Of a DNA stretch of 64,000 nucleotides, positions 48,030-56,942 are shown in pieces. The stretch spans positions 89,831 through 153,830 of the forward strand of contig NZ_FNHV01000023.1 of NCBI RefSeq assembly GCF_900103585.1, written 5' to 3'. The notes beneath the pieces were generated by a model. That model was given only the letters and a program-made list of their open reading frames with translations, did no database searches and was not told the DNA's origin. The stretch's first letter is position 1. Each line of letters begins with the position of its first letter. A program made the position numbers and the translations under genes. The DNA is from Streptomyces sp. cf386. Lineage in GTDB: Bacteria; Actinomycetota; Actinomycetes; Streptomycetales; Streptomycetaceae.

Positions 48030-49820
48030 GTGACTACCACAGCCGCCTCCTCCCACCACCTTTCCCCCGCCTTCCCCGGCCGCGCCCCCTGGGGCACCGC
48101 CAGCAAGCTGCGTGCCTGGCAGCAGGGGGCGATGGAGAAGTACATCCAGGAGCAGCCGCGTGACTTCCTCGCGGTCGCCACACCCGGGGCCGGGAAGACG
48201 ACCTTCGCGCTCACCCTCGCCTCCTGGCTGCTGCATCACCATGTCGTGCAGCAGGTCACCGTGGTCGCGCCGACCGAGCATCTGAAGAAGCAGTGGGCGG
48301 AGGCTGCCGCGCGGATAGGCATCAAGCTGGACCCCGAGTACAGCGCGGGCCCGCTCGGCAAGGACTATCAGGGCGTCGCCGTGACGTATGCCGGTGTCGG
48401 CGTGCGGCCCATGCTGCACCGCAACCGGGTCGAGCAGCGCAAGACCCTGGTCATCCTCGACGAGATCCACCACGCCGGTGACTCCAAGTCCTGGGGCGAG
48501 GCCTGCCTCGAGGCGTTCGAGCCCGCCACGCGCCGGCTCGCGCTCACCGGTACGCCGTTCCGGTCCGACACCAACCCCATCCCCTTCGTGACGTACGAGG
48601 AGGGGAACGACGGGATCCGGCGGTCCGCCGCCGACTACACCTACGGATACGGCAACGCGCTCGCCGACCATGTCGTGCGGCCCGTCATCTTCCTCTCCTA
48701 CAGCGGCAACATGCGCTGGCGCACCAAGGCGGGGGACGAGATCGCCGCCCGCCTCGGCGAGCCGATGACCAAGGACGCGATCAGTCAGGCATGGCGTACG
48801 GCGCTCGATCCGCGCGGCGAGTGGATGCCGAGCGTGCTGCGCGCCGCCGACCAGCGGCTGACCGAGGTCCGCAAGGCCATCCCGGACGCCGGTGCCCTCG
48901 TCATCGCCTCCGATCAGGACTCCGCCCGCGCCTACGCCAAGCTGATCCGCGAGATCACGGGGTCCAAGGCGACCCTCGTGCTCTCCGACGACACGGGCGC
49001 GTCCAAGCGGATCGACGACTTCAGCGAGAGCAACGACCGCTGGATGGTCGCGGTCCGGATGGTGTCGGAGGGCGTCGACGTCCCGAGGCTCGCCGTCGGT
49101 GTGTACGCCACCACCATCTCCACCCCCCTCTTCTTCGCCCAGGCCGTCGGCCGTTTCGTACGGTCCCGGCGGCGCGGCGAGACCGCCTCCGTCTTCCTGC
49201 CGACCGTCCCCGACCTCCTCACCTTCGCCAACGAGATGGAGGTCGAGCGCGACCACGCCCTCGACAAGCCGAAGAAGGAGGGCGAGGAGGACCCGTACGC
49301 CGAGTCCGAGAAGGAGATGGAGGAGGCGAACAAGGAGCAGGACGAGGACACCGGCGAGCAGGAGCAGTTCTCCTTCGAGGCGCTGGAGTCCGAGGCCGTC
49401 TTCGACCGGGTGCTCTACGACGGTGCCGAGTTCGGCATGCAGGCCCACCCGGGGAGCGAGGAGGAGCAGGACTACCTCGGCATCCCGGGGCTCCTCGAAC
49501 CCGACCAGGTGCAACTCCTGCTCCAGAAGCGGCAGGCCCGGCAGATAGCGCACAGCCGCAAGAAGCCGGACTCCGAGGCCGACCTGCTGGAGCTGCCGGC
49601 CGAGCGGCGGCCGGTCGTCTCGCACAAGGAGATGATGGAGCTCCGTAAGCAGCTCAACACCATGGTCAGCGCGTACGTCCATCAGAGCGGCAAGCCGCAC
49701 GGGGTCATCCACACCGAGCTGCGGCGGGTGTGCGGGGGGCCGCCCAGCGCGGAGGCGACGGCGGGGCAGTTGCGGCAGCGCATCGCCAAGGTGCAGGAGT
49801 GGGCCACCCGCATGAGGTGA
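48030..49820 (+). CDS. DEAD/DEAH-box superfamily 2 helicase
   Basis: A 596-residue SF2 ATPase. Walker A is ATPGAGKTTFALTLASWLL near residue 52, motif II is LVILDEIHHAGDSKSWGEAC near residue 139, motif III LALTGTPFRSD, and motif VI FAQAVGRFVRSRRRGE near residue 370. A strongly acidic segment (410-450, Glu/Asp/Lys-rich) separates the core from a C-terminal domain ending in a possible coiled coil. GTG 48030 with CGGAGACC upstream. The RadD/XPB-like layout suggests DNA repair, but no partner is near. Upstream 47837-48029 shows nothing notable. Confidence 0.83.
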   Translation: MTTTAASSHHLSPAFPGRAPWGTASKLRAWQQGAMEKYIQEQPRDFLAVATPGAGKTTFALTLASWLLHHHVVQQVTVVAPTEHLKKQWAEAAARIGIKLDPEYSAGPLGKDYQGVAVTYAGVGVRPMLHRNRVEQRKTLVILDEIHHAGDSKSWGEACLEAFEPATRRLALTGTPFRSDTNPIPFVTYEEGNDGIRRSAADYTYGYGNALADHVVRPVIFLSYSGNMRWRTKAGDEIAARLGEPMTKDAISQAWRTALDPRGEWMPSVLRAADQRLTEVRKAIPDAGALVIASDQDSARAYAKLIREITGSKATLVLSDDTGASKRIDDFSESNDRWMVAVRMVSEGVDVPRLAVGVYATTISTPLFFAQAVGRFVRSRRRGETASVFLPTVPDLLTFANEMEVERDHALDKPKKEGEEDPYAESEKEMEEANKEQDEDTGEQEQFSFEALESEAVFDRVLYDGAEFGMQAHPGSEEEQDYLGIPGLLEPDQVQLLLQKRQARQIAHSRKKPDSEADLLELPAERRPVVSHKEMMELRKQLNTMVSAYVHQSGKPHGVIHTELRRVCGGPPSAEATAGQLRQRIAKVQEWATRMR

Positions 49821-50118
49821 CGCCCGGCGCGGTGCCAAGGGCGTGCGCCGTACGTATCGGGGCAAAGGGCGGTGGTCCGTACCGGCCACTGCCCGGATTC
49901 TGGACGGAGCCTTCCGCTCAGCGAACCGGCTTCGCTAATGTCCCGCTACGCACACGCCCCGTGGCAGCGCCGCCGCGGAGCGCAGCCGTGAAGCGACGCG
50001 GTCCGGCACAGGCCGGGCCGCGGGCCGATCGGCGGCCTCTGAAGCGCGTCACGGACGGGACTCTGTGACGCATCCGCCGCGAGGGGGCCGTCGACCTCAC
50101 CACTAAGGAGTGGGCGTC

Positions 50119-50760
50119 GTGACCGCGGAGACCTCTCAGACGCTCGACCGAGGACTGCGTGTCCTCAAGCTGCTGGCCGATACGGACCACGGGCTGACCG
50201 TCACCGAGCTATCCAACAAACTGGGCGTGAACCGGACCGTCGTGTACCGGCTGCTCGCCACGCTCGAACAGCACGCACTCGTACGGCGCGACCTGGGCGG
50301 CCGTGCCCGGGTCGGGCTCGGGGTACTGCGACTGGGTCGTCAGGTGCATCCGCTGGTCCGCGAGGCCGCGCTGCCGGCGCTGCGTTCGCTGGCCGAGGAC
50401 ATAGGGGCGACGGCCCATCTGACGCTGGTGGACGGCACGGAGGCGCTGGCCGTCGCCGTCGTCGAGCCCACGTGGACGGACTATCACGTCGCCTACCGGG
50501 CCGGATTCCGGCACCCGTTGGACCGGGGGGCCGCGGGACGGGCGATACTCGCGGCCCGGCAGCAGCCCAGGTGCGAGCCCGGGTACACGCTGACCCACGG
50601 CGAGTTGGAGGCGGGGGCCAGTGGAGCCGCCGCTCCGTTGATCGGGGTCACCGGCGTCGAGGGCAGCGTGGGTGTGGTGATGCTGGCGGACGCGGTGCCG
50701 GAGCGGGTGGGCCCGCGGGTCGTCGACGCGGCCAGGGAGGTGGCGGAGGCGTTGCGCTGA
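50119..50760 (+). CDS. IclR-family transcription regulator
   Basis: A 213-residue regulator: N-terminal winged helix (TLDRGLRVLKLLADTDHGLT; ELSNKLGVNRTVVYRLLATL) and C-terminal IclR effector domain (~75-213), somewhat shorter than the usual 250. GTG 50119 is chosen because AAGGAG (50105-50110) lies eight bases before it; GTG 50110 would overlap that ribosome binding site. It is followed after 49 bp by the GNAT and racemase genes, which it probably controls. The 298-bp gap upstream (49821-50118) has no gene and presumably carries its promoter. Confidence 0.85.
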   Translation: MTAETSQTLDRGLRVLKLLADTDHGLTVTELSNKLGVNRTVVYRLLATLEQHALVRRDLGGRARVGLGVLRLGRQVHPLVREAALPALRSLAEDIGATAHLTLVDGTEALAVAVVEPTWTDYHVAYRAGFRHPLDRGAAGRAILAARQQPRCEPGYTLTHGELEAGASGAAAPLIGVTGVEGSVGVVMLADAVPERVGPRVVDAAREVAEALR

Positions 50761-50809
50761 CGCGCGCGTGCACTAGGCAGGGCCCCGCACCACCTCCGAC
50801 ACTCGTGTC

Positions 50810-51640
50810 ATGACCTCACTGAGCATCCGCACCGTCCACGAGCCCGCCGGGTTCACCGCTGTTGCCGACTACTTCAGTGACGTATGGCAGACGCCTCGCA
50901 GCGCACCGCCCCTGCTGCCCGAGACGCTGAACAGCCTCGCCCACGCGGGTGGGGCCGTGCATGCCGCGTACGACGGGGAGCGGCTGGTCGGTGGCTGCGT
51001 CGCCGTGTTCGGGCCGCCGGCGTTGCGGGAGACGTACTCGCTGCTGGCCGCCGCCGAGCAGGGGCTCGGGCCGCAGATCAAGCGGGCGCAGCAGGCCTGG
51101 GCGGTGGAGCTCGGGGCGCTCACCATGCGCTGGACCTTCGATCCGCTGGTCGGCCGGAACGCCCGGTTCAACTTCGTCAAACTGGGCGCTACCGGCACGG
51201 ACTACCTCATCGACTTCTACGGCCCCATGGCTGACGGCGTGAACGACGGCGACGAGAGCGACCGGCTGGAGGTGACCTGGGACCTGATCGGGCCGCCGCG
51301 AGGGCAGTCGCAAGGGCAGGAGCAGGGGCAGGAACATGGGCCGTCGCAAGGGAAGTCGGGTAACACCGGGCCCGGCAGCCCGGATCGCGAGGCCGCGCCC
51401 GCCACCCACACGGCCCCCGACGGCGGTCCGCTCGCCCGCCGGGACCCGGAGGACCGATATGTCTGGTGTCGCGTTCCGGACGACATAGTGGCGCTGCGGG
51501 CCGCCGACCCGGAGCTGGCGCTGGGCTGGCGGCGGGCCGTTCGCGAGGTGTTCACGAAAGCCTTCGCCGAGGGGTTCACGGCGACGGGCATGTCCCGCGA
51601 CGGCTGGTACACGCTCACCCGCCGGGAGGCATCCGCGTGA
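50810..51640 (+). CDS. GNAT-like acyltransferase (COG3375 type)
   Basis: A 276-residue protein of the COG3375 group of predicted acetyltransferases: ADYFSDVWQTPRSAPPLLPE, AYDGERLVGGCVAVFGPPAL, and the WTFDPLVGRNARFNFVKLGA motif. A Gln/Gly/Glu-rich linker (RGQSQGQEQGQEHGPSQGKS) interrupts the domain at ~165-200. The stop overlaps the start of the racemase gene. Related proteins sit beside N-succinylamino-acid racemases and include D-amino-acid N-succinyltransferases, so a succinyl- or acyl-transfer to amino acids is likely here. Confidence 0.75.
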   Translation: MTSLSIRTVHEPAGFTAVADYFSDVWQTPRSAPPLLPETLNSLAHAGGAVHAAYDGERLVGGCVAVFGPPALRETYSLLAAAEQGLGPQIKRAQQAWAVELGALTMRWTFDPLVGRNARFNFVKLGATGTDYLIDFYGPMADGVNDGDESDRLEVTWDLIGPPRGQSQGQEQGQEHGPSQGKSGNTGPGSPDREAAPATHTAPDGGPLARRDPEDRYVWCRVPDDIVALRAADPELALGWRRAVREVFTKAFAEGFTATGMSRDGWYTLTRREASA

Positions 51641-52746
51641 AACTCGAACGCGTCGAGATCGTGCACGTCGCGATCCCTCTGGTCAGCCCCTTCCGTACCT
51701 CCTTCGGCACGATGACGACGAAGGACACCTTTCTGCTGCACGTCGTCACGGACGCGGCCGAGGGCTGGTCGGAGTTCGCGGGCGACCCCGAGCCGCTGTA
51801 CTGCTCGGAGTTCGTGGCCGGCGCGGAGATCGTGCTGCGCGACTTCCTGCTGCCGCGCGTCGCCGCGCTCCCCGTGCTCGGTACGGCCCACCTCGCGTCG
51901 GCGATGGAGAAGATCAAGGGGCACGAGCTGGCGAAGGCGGCGCTGGAGACGGCGGTGCTGGACGCGGAGCTGCGGTCGTACGGGATGTCGCTGGCCACGT
52001 ACCTCGGGGCGGTGCGGGAGCGGGTGCCGGCCGGGGTGTCGGTCGGGATCAAGGAGAGCGTCGGTGAGCTGCTGGACGCGGTGGAGGGGTATCTCACCGA
52101 GGGCTACGTCCGGATCAAGCTGAAGATCGAGCCCGGCTGGGACCTGGAGCCGGTACGGGCCGTACGCGAGCGCTTCGGGGACGGGCTGCCGCTCCAGGTC
52201 GACGCCAACACGGCGTACACGCTCGCGGACGCCGAGCATCTGCGGCGGCTGGACGCGTTCGGGCTGCTGCTGATCGAGGAGCCGCTCGCGGAGAACGACC
52301 TGTACGCCCACGCCCGCCTCCAGCAGCGCATCGCGACCCCCGTCTGCCTCGACGAGTCCCTGCACAACGCCCGCGACACCGCGTCCGCGATCGCGATGGA
52401 CGCGTGCCGGGTCGTGAACGTGAAGCCCGCGCGGGTCGGGGGATACCTGGAGGCTCGGCGGGTGCATGACGTGGCGCACGCGCACGGGGTGCCGGTGTGG
52501 TGCGGGGGCATGCTGGAGACGGGCATCGGCCGGGCGCCGAACCTGGCGCTGGCCGCCCTGCCCGGCTGCACGCTGCCCGGGGACACCTCGGCGTCCAGCC
52601 GTTACTTCGCCGAGGACATCACCGAGCCGTTCGTGCTGGTCGACGGCCATCTGCCGGTGCCGCGGTCGCCGGGGATCGGGGTGGAGCCGTTGCCGGAGGC
52701 GTTGCGGCGCTTCACGAAGGAGCGGCGGGAGCTGTATGCGGCCTGA
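51637..52746 (+). CDS. N-acylamino-acid racemase / o-succinylbenzoate synthase family enzyme
   Basis: A 369-residue enolase-superfamily enzyme. The catalytic KxK is in GYVRIKLKIEPGWD (near residue 164), metal ligands in LQVDANTAYTLAD, LLIEEPLAEND and CLDESLHNARD, and the second catalytic Lys in VVNVKPARVGGYLEAR (near 267). GTG 51637 overlaps the GNAT stop (GTGA). Because it travels with a GNAT of COG3375 and an IclR regulator, not with menaquinone genes, N-succinylamino-acid racemase activity is more likely than MenC function, although family members can do both. Confidence 0.85.
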   Translation: MKLERVEIVHVAIPLVSPFRTSFGTMTTKDTFLLHVVTDAAEGWSEFAGDPEPLYCSEFVAGAEIVLRDFLLPRVAALPVLGTAHLASAMEKIKGHELAKAALETAVLDAELRSYGMSLATYLGAVRERVPAGVSVGIKESVGELLDAVEGYLTEGYVRIKLKIEPGWDLEPVRAVRERFGDGLPLQVDANTAYTLADAEHLRRLDAFGLLLIEEPLAENDLYAHARLQQRIATPVCLDESLHNARDTASAIAMDACRVVNVKPARVGGYLEARRVHDVAHAHGVPVWCGGMLETGIGRAPNLALAALPGCTLPGDTSASSRYFAEDITEPFVLVDGHLPVPRSPGIGVEPLPEALRRFTKERRELYAA

Positions 52747-52875
52747 GGAGATCCGGACGTGATCTGACGTGACCCGCACGTGATGCGACGAGACCCGTAC
52801 GTGACCTTCGTGGGGCAACCTTGGCAGCTCCGACCTGCGCCGGGTCGGAACTCGCCGTCACGTTAGATTGATCCC

Positions 52876-53667
52876 GTGTTCTCTCGCCTCACGCGCCCCC
52901 GGGCGCTCGCCGTCTGCGCCCTGCCGGTCGTGGCCCTGCTCGCCACGGCGGCCTTCGCGCCGCTGCCGTTCTCGCTGACGCAGCCCGGGCTGACGGCCGA
53001 CGTGCTCGGCGAGAACCAGGGGGACCCGGTGATCACGATCTCCGGTGCGCCGACCCGGGACACGAGCGGCGAGCTGCGTATGACGACGATCGAGGCCACG
53101 TCCCCCGACACGGAGGTGACGTTCGGCGATGTGGTCGACGCCTGGTTCCGTACGGACAAGGCGGTCATGCCGCGCGACTCGGTCTATCCGAGCGGCCGCA
53201 GCACCAAGGAGATCGAGCAGTACAACACCGAGCAGATGGAGCAGTCCCAGGACGCCGCGGCCGAGGCCGCGCTGAACTACCTGGACCTGACCGACAAGAA
53301 CATCAAGGTCGACCTGAAGCTCGCGGACGTGGGCGGCCCCAGCGCCGGCCTGCTGTTCTCCCTGGGGATCATCGACAAGCTGAACGGCGACGGCGCGGGC
53401 GGCGACCTGACCGGGGGCCGCACCATCGCCGGTACGGGCACGATCGACGCGGCCGGCAAGGTCGGCGCGGTCGGGGGCGTGTCCCTGAAGACGCAGGCGG
53501 CCAAGCGGGACGGGGCGACGGTGTTCCTGGTGCCGAAGGAGGAGTGCTCCGACGCGAAGGCGGAACTGCCGAAGGGGCTGCGGCTGATCCCGGTGACCAC
53601 GCTGAAGGGCGCGGTGGGCGCGTTGGAGGCGCTGGAGTCGGGGAAGGGTTCGATTCCCAGCTGCTAG
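52876..53667 (+). CDS. Secreted/membrane-anchored Lon-like (S16) protease
   Basis: A 263-residue protein with an N-terminal membrane anchor or signal (ALAVCALPVVALLATAAFAP) and a C-terminal Lon proteolytic domain: Ser in DVGGPSAGLLFSLGIID near residue 159 and the partner Lys in GVSLKTQAAKRDGA near 205. It resembles YlbL-type proteases, but no intact PDZ domain is visible between anchor and protease (only ~50 residues), so the architecture is shortened. GTG 52876. The substrate is unknown. Upstream 52747-52875 contains degenerate ACGTGA repeats. Confidence 0.8.
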   Translation: MFSRLTRPRALAVCALPVVALLATAAFAPLPFSLTQPGLTADVLGENQGDPVITISGAPTRDTSGELRMTTIEATSPDTEVTFGDVVDAWFRTDKAVMPRDSVYPSGRSTKEIEQYNTEQMEQSQDAAAEAALNYLDLTDKNIKVDLKLADVGGPSAGLLFSLGIIDKLNGDGAGGDLTGGRTIAGTGTIDAAGKVGAVGGVSLKTQAAKRDGATVFLVPKEECSDAKAELPKGLRLIPVTTLKGAVGALEALESGKGSIPSC

Positions 53668-53718
53668 AGGGCCACAGCAGCCTTTTCCTCCACGAACCCC
53701 TCTGCTTATTACTGCCTA

Positions 53719-54678
53719 CTACTTCACGAACCCCTCCGCCTTCATCCAGTCCAACGCCACCTGATGCGGATCCTCCCCGTCCACGTCCACCTTCGCGTTC
53801 AGGTCCCGCGCCACCGTGTTGTTCAGCTTCTTGGTGATCGGGTCGAGTACCTCGGGGATGGCCGGCCACTTCTTCAGGGTCTTGGTGTTGATCATCGGGG
53901 CGAGGTTGTAGTTGGGGAAGAAGTGCTTGTCGTCGTCCATGACCACGAGGTTCATGGACTTGATACGGCCGTCCGTCGTGAAGACCTCGCCGTAGGTGCA
54001 ACTCCCCTTGGCGACCTGGGTGTAGATGATCCCGGTGTCCATCTGGGTGATGTTCTTCGTCGGCACGCTCATCCCGTACGCCTTCTGCATGCCCGGCAGC
54101 CCGTCCGCCCGGTTGGCGAACTCGACCTCCACGCACAGCGTCACGGCGGCGGGGTCGGACTTGGACAGCGCGGCCACCTGGGAGAGGTCGTTCGTGCGGT
54201 ACTTCTTGTGGTTCTCCTGGTTCATCGCCAGGGCATAGGTGTTGTCCAGCGCGGACGGCGCGAGCCAGCTCACCCCGTTCTTCGCGTCGGCCGCCCGCAC
54301 CGCCTCCCACTGCTCGTGCGGGTCGGTGATGGGCTCGCTGCGGCCCAGGTACGTGATCCAGGCCGTGCCCGTGTACTCGTACCCGGCGTCCGCGTCACCC
54401 TTCCGCACCGCCTCGCGACTGCCGATCGAACCCTGGATCCCGGTCCGGTCGAGCACCTCCGCACCGGCCGCCTCGAAGGCGATACCCATGATCGCGCCGA
54501 GGATGAGCTGCTCGGTGAACGACTTCGACGTCACCGTCAACTCGGCCCCCTTCAACGGCTCCCCCCGCCCGATGGTGCCGGGCCGCACGTCGTCGACCAT
54601 GGGGGATCCGCTGGTCAGACCACAGCCGGGGGCCACGAACAGCAGTGCGGCGGCCGTCAGGGCCGTACGCCGCCTCAC
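53719..54678 (-). CDS. Glycine betaine/choline-type ABC substrate-binding lipoprotein
   Basis: A 319-residue OpuAC/ProX-type binding lipoprotein. Signal peptide with lipobox APGC (Cys about residue 19). The binding domain starts LTVTSKSFTEQLILGAIMGI with the family motif DAGYEYTGTAWITYLG. It is the last gene of a four-gene minus-strand operon (permease, ATPase, permease, binding protein), and GTG 54678 overlaps the upstream permease stop. It captures a quaternary ammonium compound (glycine betaine, choline or carnitine) for osmoprotection. Confidence 0.88.
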   Translation of the reverse strand: MRRRTALTAAALLFVAPGCGLTSGSPMVDDVRPGTIGRGEPLKGAELTVTSKSFTEQLILGAIMGIAFEAAGAEVLDRTGIQGSIGSREAVRKGDADAGYEYTGTAWITYLGRSEPITDPHEQWEAVRAADAKNGVSWLAPSALDNTYALAMNQENHKKYRTNDLSQVAALSKSDPAAVTLCVEVEFANRADGLPGMQKAYGMSVPTKNITQMDTGIIYTQVAKGSCTYGEVFTTDGRIKSMNLVVMDDDKHFFPNYNLAPMINTKTLKKWPAIPEVLDPITKKLNNTVARDLNAKVDVDGEDPHQVALDWMKAEGFVK

Positions 54679-55523
54679 GTCTCCAACCCCCGAGGCCGCA
54701 GCAGCACTTCCGCCAGGGACGCCAGCCAGTCCACCAGCAGGGCCAGGGCGACCGTGAGGATCGAGCCCAGGACCAGGACCGGCATGCGCTGGTTGGTGAT
54801 GCCGGCTGTGATCAGGACGCCCAGGCCGCCGCCTCCGCCGAAGACCGCCAGGGTCGCCGTGCCGACGTTGAGGACCAGGGCCGTGCGGACGCCCGCGAGG
54901 ATGAGGGGGACCGCCAGGGGGAGTTCCACCCCGGTCAGTACTCCCGTGGGCGACATGCCGATGCCGCGCGCCGCCTCCAGGAGGGTCGGGTCGTTGGCCT
55001 TGAGGCCGGCGATGGTGTTGGACAGCACGGGCAGGACGGCGTAGGCGATCATGCCGATCAGAGCGGCCCGGCGGCCGATGCCCAGCCAGATCACCAGCAG
55101 GGCGAGGAGACCGATCGCGGGGGTCGCCTGGCCCATGTTGGCGAACGCCATGGCCACCGGGGTCGCCTTTCGGAACGCTCGCCGGGTGAGCAGGATGCCC
55201 AGCGGGATCGCGATGATCAGTACGAAGAACGTGGAGATCGCCGTGAGTTGGATCTGCTCCCACAGGGCCTTGGAGACCTGGCCGTTCGCCAGCGCGTTCT
55301 CGGAGACGGGGTCGAGGTCGGCCTGCTGGAACCACAGCCAGGTGGCGAGCAGGATCGCGACGAGGAAGGTGGGCACGAAGGTCAGCTTCTGCCAGCTCAC
55401 CCTCCGGGCGGGAGTTCTCGGCGACGCGGGGGCGGCCAGTGCGGACTCGCCCGTCCCTTCTCCTGTCCCTTCGCCCGTCTCCTCCTCCGTCTCCTTCAGG
55501 TCGGGGGCCTCCGGAGCACTCAC
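54675..55523 (-). CDS. Glycine betaine-type ABC transporter permease
   Basis: A 282-residue permease (OpuAB/ProW-like) with six membrane segments and the EAA-type loop LLEAARGIGMSPTGVLTGVE. The N-terminus is a Glu/Thr/Gly-rich tail (ETEEETGEGTGEGTGES). GTG 55523 overlaps the ATPase stop (GTGA); the longer open frame overlaps the ATPase gene. Pairs with the second permease of the operon. Confidence 0.87.
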   Translation of the reverse strand: MSAPEAPDLKETEEETGEGTGEGTGESALAAPASPRTPARRVSWQKLTFVPTFLVAILLATWLWFQQADLDPVSENALANGQVSKALWEQIQLTAISTFFVLIIAIPLGILLTRRAFRKATPVAMAFANMGQATPAIGLLALLVIWLGIGRRAALIGMIAYAVLPVLSNTIAGLKANDPTLLEAARGIGMSPTGVLTGVELPLAVPLILAGVRTALVLNVGTATLAVFGGGGGLGVLITAGITNQRMPVLVLGSILTVALALLVDWLASLAEVLLRPRGLET

Positions 55524-56824
55524 GCCTTCTTCCCCCCTCCCTCGCCCTCCTGCTCGGCGTGCGTCCGGTCGCTGCGGGTGACCTCCAGCTCGTGCTGGGC
55601 CTCCAGCGCCTCCAGCCGGTCGGCCTCCAACAGCTCGTGCACGGAGTTCATGAGCGTCTCCATGTCGACGACGCCCGTGTACTCGCCGCGCCGCCCGGTC
55701 ACCGCCACCCGGCCCGCGCTGTCCGTCAGCACCGCCTCCAGCGCGTCCCGCAGGGTCGCGTCCCGGGTCACCGTGTCGTGCACGAGCGTGCCCGCCCGCG
55801 CCAGCGAACCCTTGGCCCGCATCATGTCGCCGCGCCTGAGCCACTTGTAGGGCCGCCCGCGCCGGTCGAGCAGCAGTACCTCGTTCGTCCCGCTGGCCCG
55901 CAGCCGGTTGAAGATCTCCTGGAGCGGGTCGTCGACGCCCGCCGTCGGATAGCCGGTGATCTCCACATCCCGTACGCGGGTCAGGTTCAGCCGCTTCAGC
56001 GCCGCGCCCGCGCCCACGAACCCGGACACGAAGTCGTCCGCCGGGTTGGTGAGGATGGCCTCCGGGGTGTCGAACTGGGCGATGTGCGAGCGTTCGCGCA
56101 GCACGGCGATACGGTCGCCGAGCTTGATCGCCTCGTCGAAGTCGTGCGTGACGAAGACGATCGTCTTGTGCAGCTCGTGCTGGAGTCGGATCAGCTCGTC
56201 CTGGAGGTGGTCACGGGTGATCGGGTCGACCGCGCCGAACGGCTCGTCCATCAGGAGGACCGGGGGATCGGCCGCCAACGCCCTTGCCACACCCACCCGT
56301 TGCTGCTGGCCGCCGGAGAGCTGACGCGGATAACGGCCGTGGAACTCGCCGGGATCGAGGCCGACGAGGTCGAGCAGCTCCTCGACCCGCGAGCGGATCC
56401 GCGGCTTCGGCCAGCCGATCATCTTCGGTACGAGGGCGATGTTCTGGGCGACCGTCATGTGCGGGAACAGCCCGGCGGACTGGATCGCGTAGCCGACCTT
56501 GCGGCGCAGCTTCACCGGGTCGATGTCGGTGACGTCCTCGCCGCCGATGCGGATGCGGCCACCGGTCGGTTCGATCAGCCGGTTGATCATCTTGAGCGTG
56601 GTCGACTTCCCGCAGCCCGACGGGCCGACGAAGATGACCACCTCGCCCGCCTTGATCTCCATGCTCACGTTGTCCACGGCCGGTTGCGGACTGCCGGGAT
56701 ACCGCTTGGTCAGGCTCTCCAGGTCGATGGAGGCACCGTGATGGCCGTTGTGGTCGGCACCATCGCCGCCGGTGTCGGACACGGATCCCCCGGTGTCAGG
56801 CATAGATCCCGTGGCGTCAGACAT
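55520..56824 (-). CDS. Glycine betaine-type ABC transporter ATP-binding protein with CBS domains
   Basis: A 434-residue ATPase. Walker A FVGPSGCGKSTTLKMINRLI, signature RQLSGGQQQRVGVARALAAD, Walker B VLLMDEPFGAVDPITRD; then two CBS motifs in the last ~130 residues (DVEITGYPTAGVDDPLQEIF and TLRDALEAVLTDSAGRVAVT), which in OpuA sense ionic strength. The first ~25 residues are degenerate 7-residue repeats (SMPDTGG, SVSDTGG) encoded by a 21-bp tandem repeat that continues upstream across the start codon. ATG 56824 has AGGGGG before it; other starts inside the repeat are possible. Confidence 0.87.
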   Translation of the reverse strand: MSDATGSMPDTGGSVSDTGGDGADHNGHHGASIDLESLTKRYPGSPQPAVDNVSMEIKAGEVVIFVGPSGCGKSTTLKMINRLIEPTGGRIRIGGEDVTDIDPVKLRRKVGYAIQSAGLFPHMTVAQNIALVPKMIGWPKPRIRSRVEELLDLVGLDPGEFHGRYPRQLSGGQQQRVGVARALAADPPVLLMDEPFGAVDPITRDHLQDELIRLQHELHKTIVFVTHDFDEAIKLGDRIAVLRERSHIAQFDTPEAILTNPADDFVSGFVGAGAALKRLNLTRVRDVEITGYPTAGVDDPLQEIFNRLRASGTNEVLLLDRRGRPYKWLRRGDMMRAKGSLARAGTLVHDTVTRDATLRDALEAVLTDSAGRVAVTGRRGEYTGVVDMETLMNSVHELLEADRLEALEAQHELEVTRSDRTHAEQEGEGGGKKA

Positions 56825-56942
56825 GGATCCCCCTGGCCTCGGGCACGGATCCCCTGGCCTCGGGCACGGGCCCCCTGGCCTCGGGCACGGATCCCCTGGC
56901 CTCGGGCATGGATCCCCTGCTCTCAGACACGGATCCCCCTAG
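56758..56942. repeat. 21-bp tandem repeat spanning the ATPase start
   Basis: About nine degenerate 21-22 bp units, core ACGGATCCCCTGGCCTCGG on the plus strand. The units from 56844 to 56927 are nearly identical; those at the 56758-56822 end are diverged and lie in the ATPase coding region. On the minus strand each unit contains AGGGGATCC followed by GTG or ATG, that is a ribosome binding site and a start codon. Confidence 0.85.

Noticed and set aside
56758..56942. Possible CRISPR-like array
   Set aside because: Units are contiguous 21-bp tandem copies with no spacers between them, and no cas genes are present.
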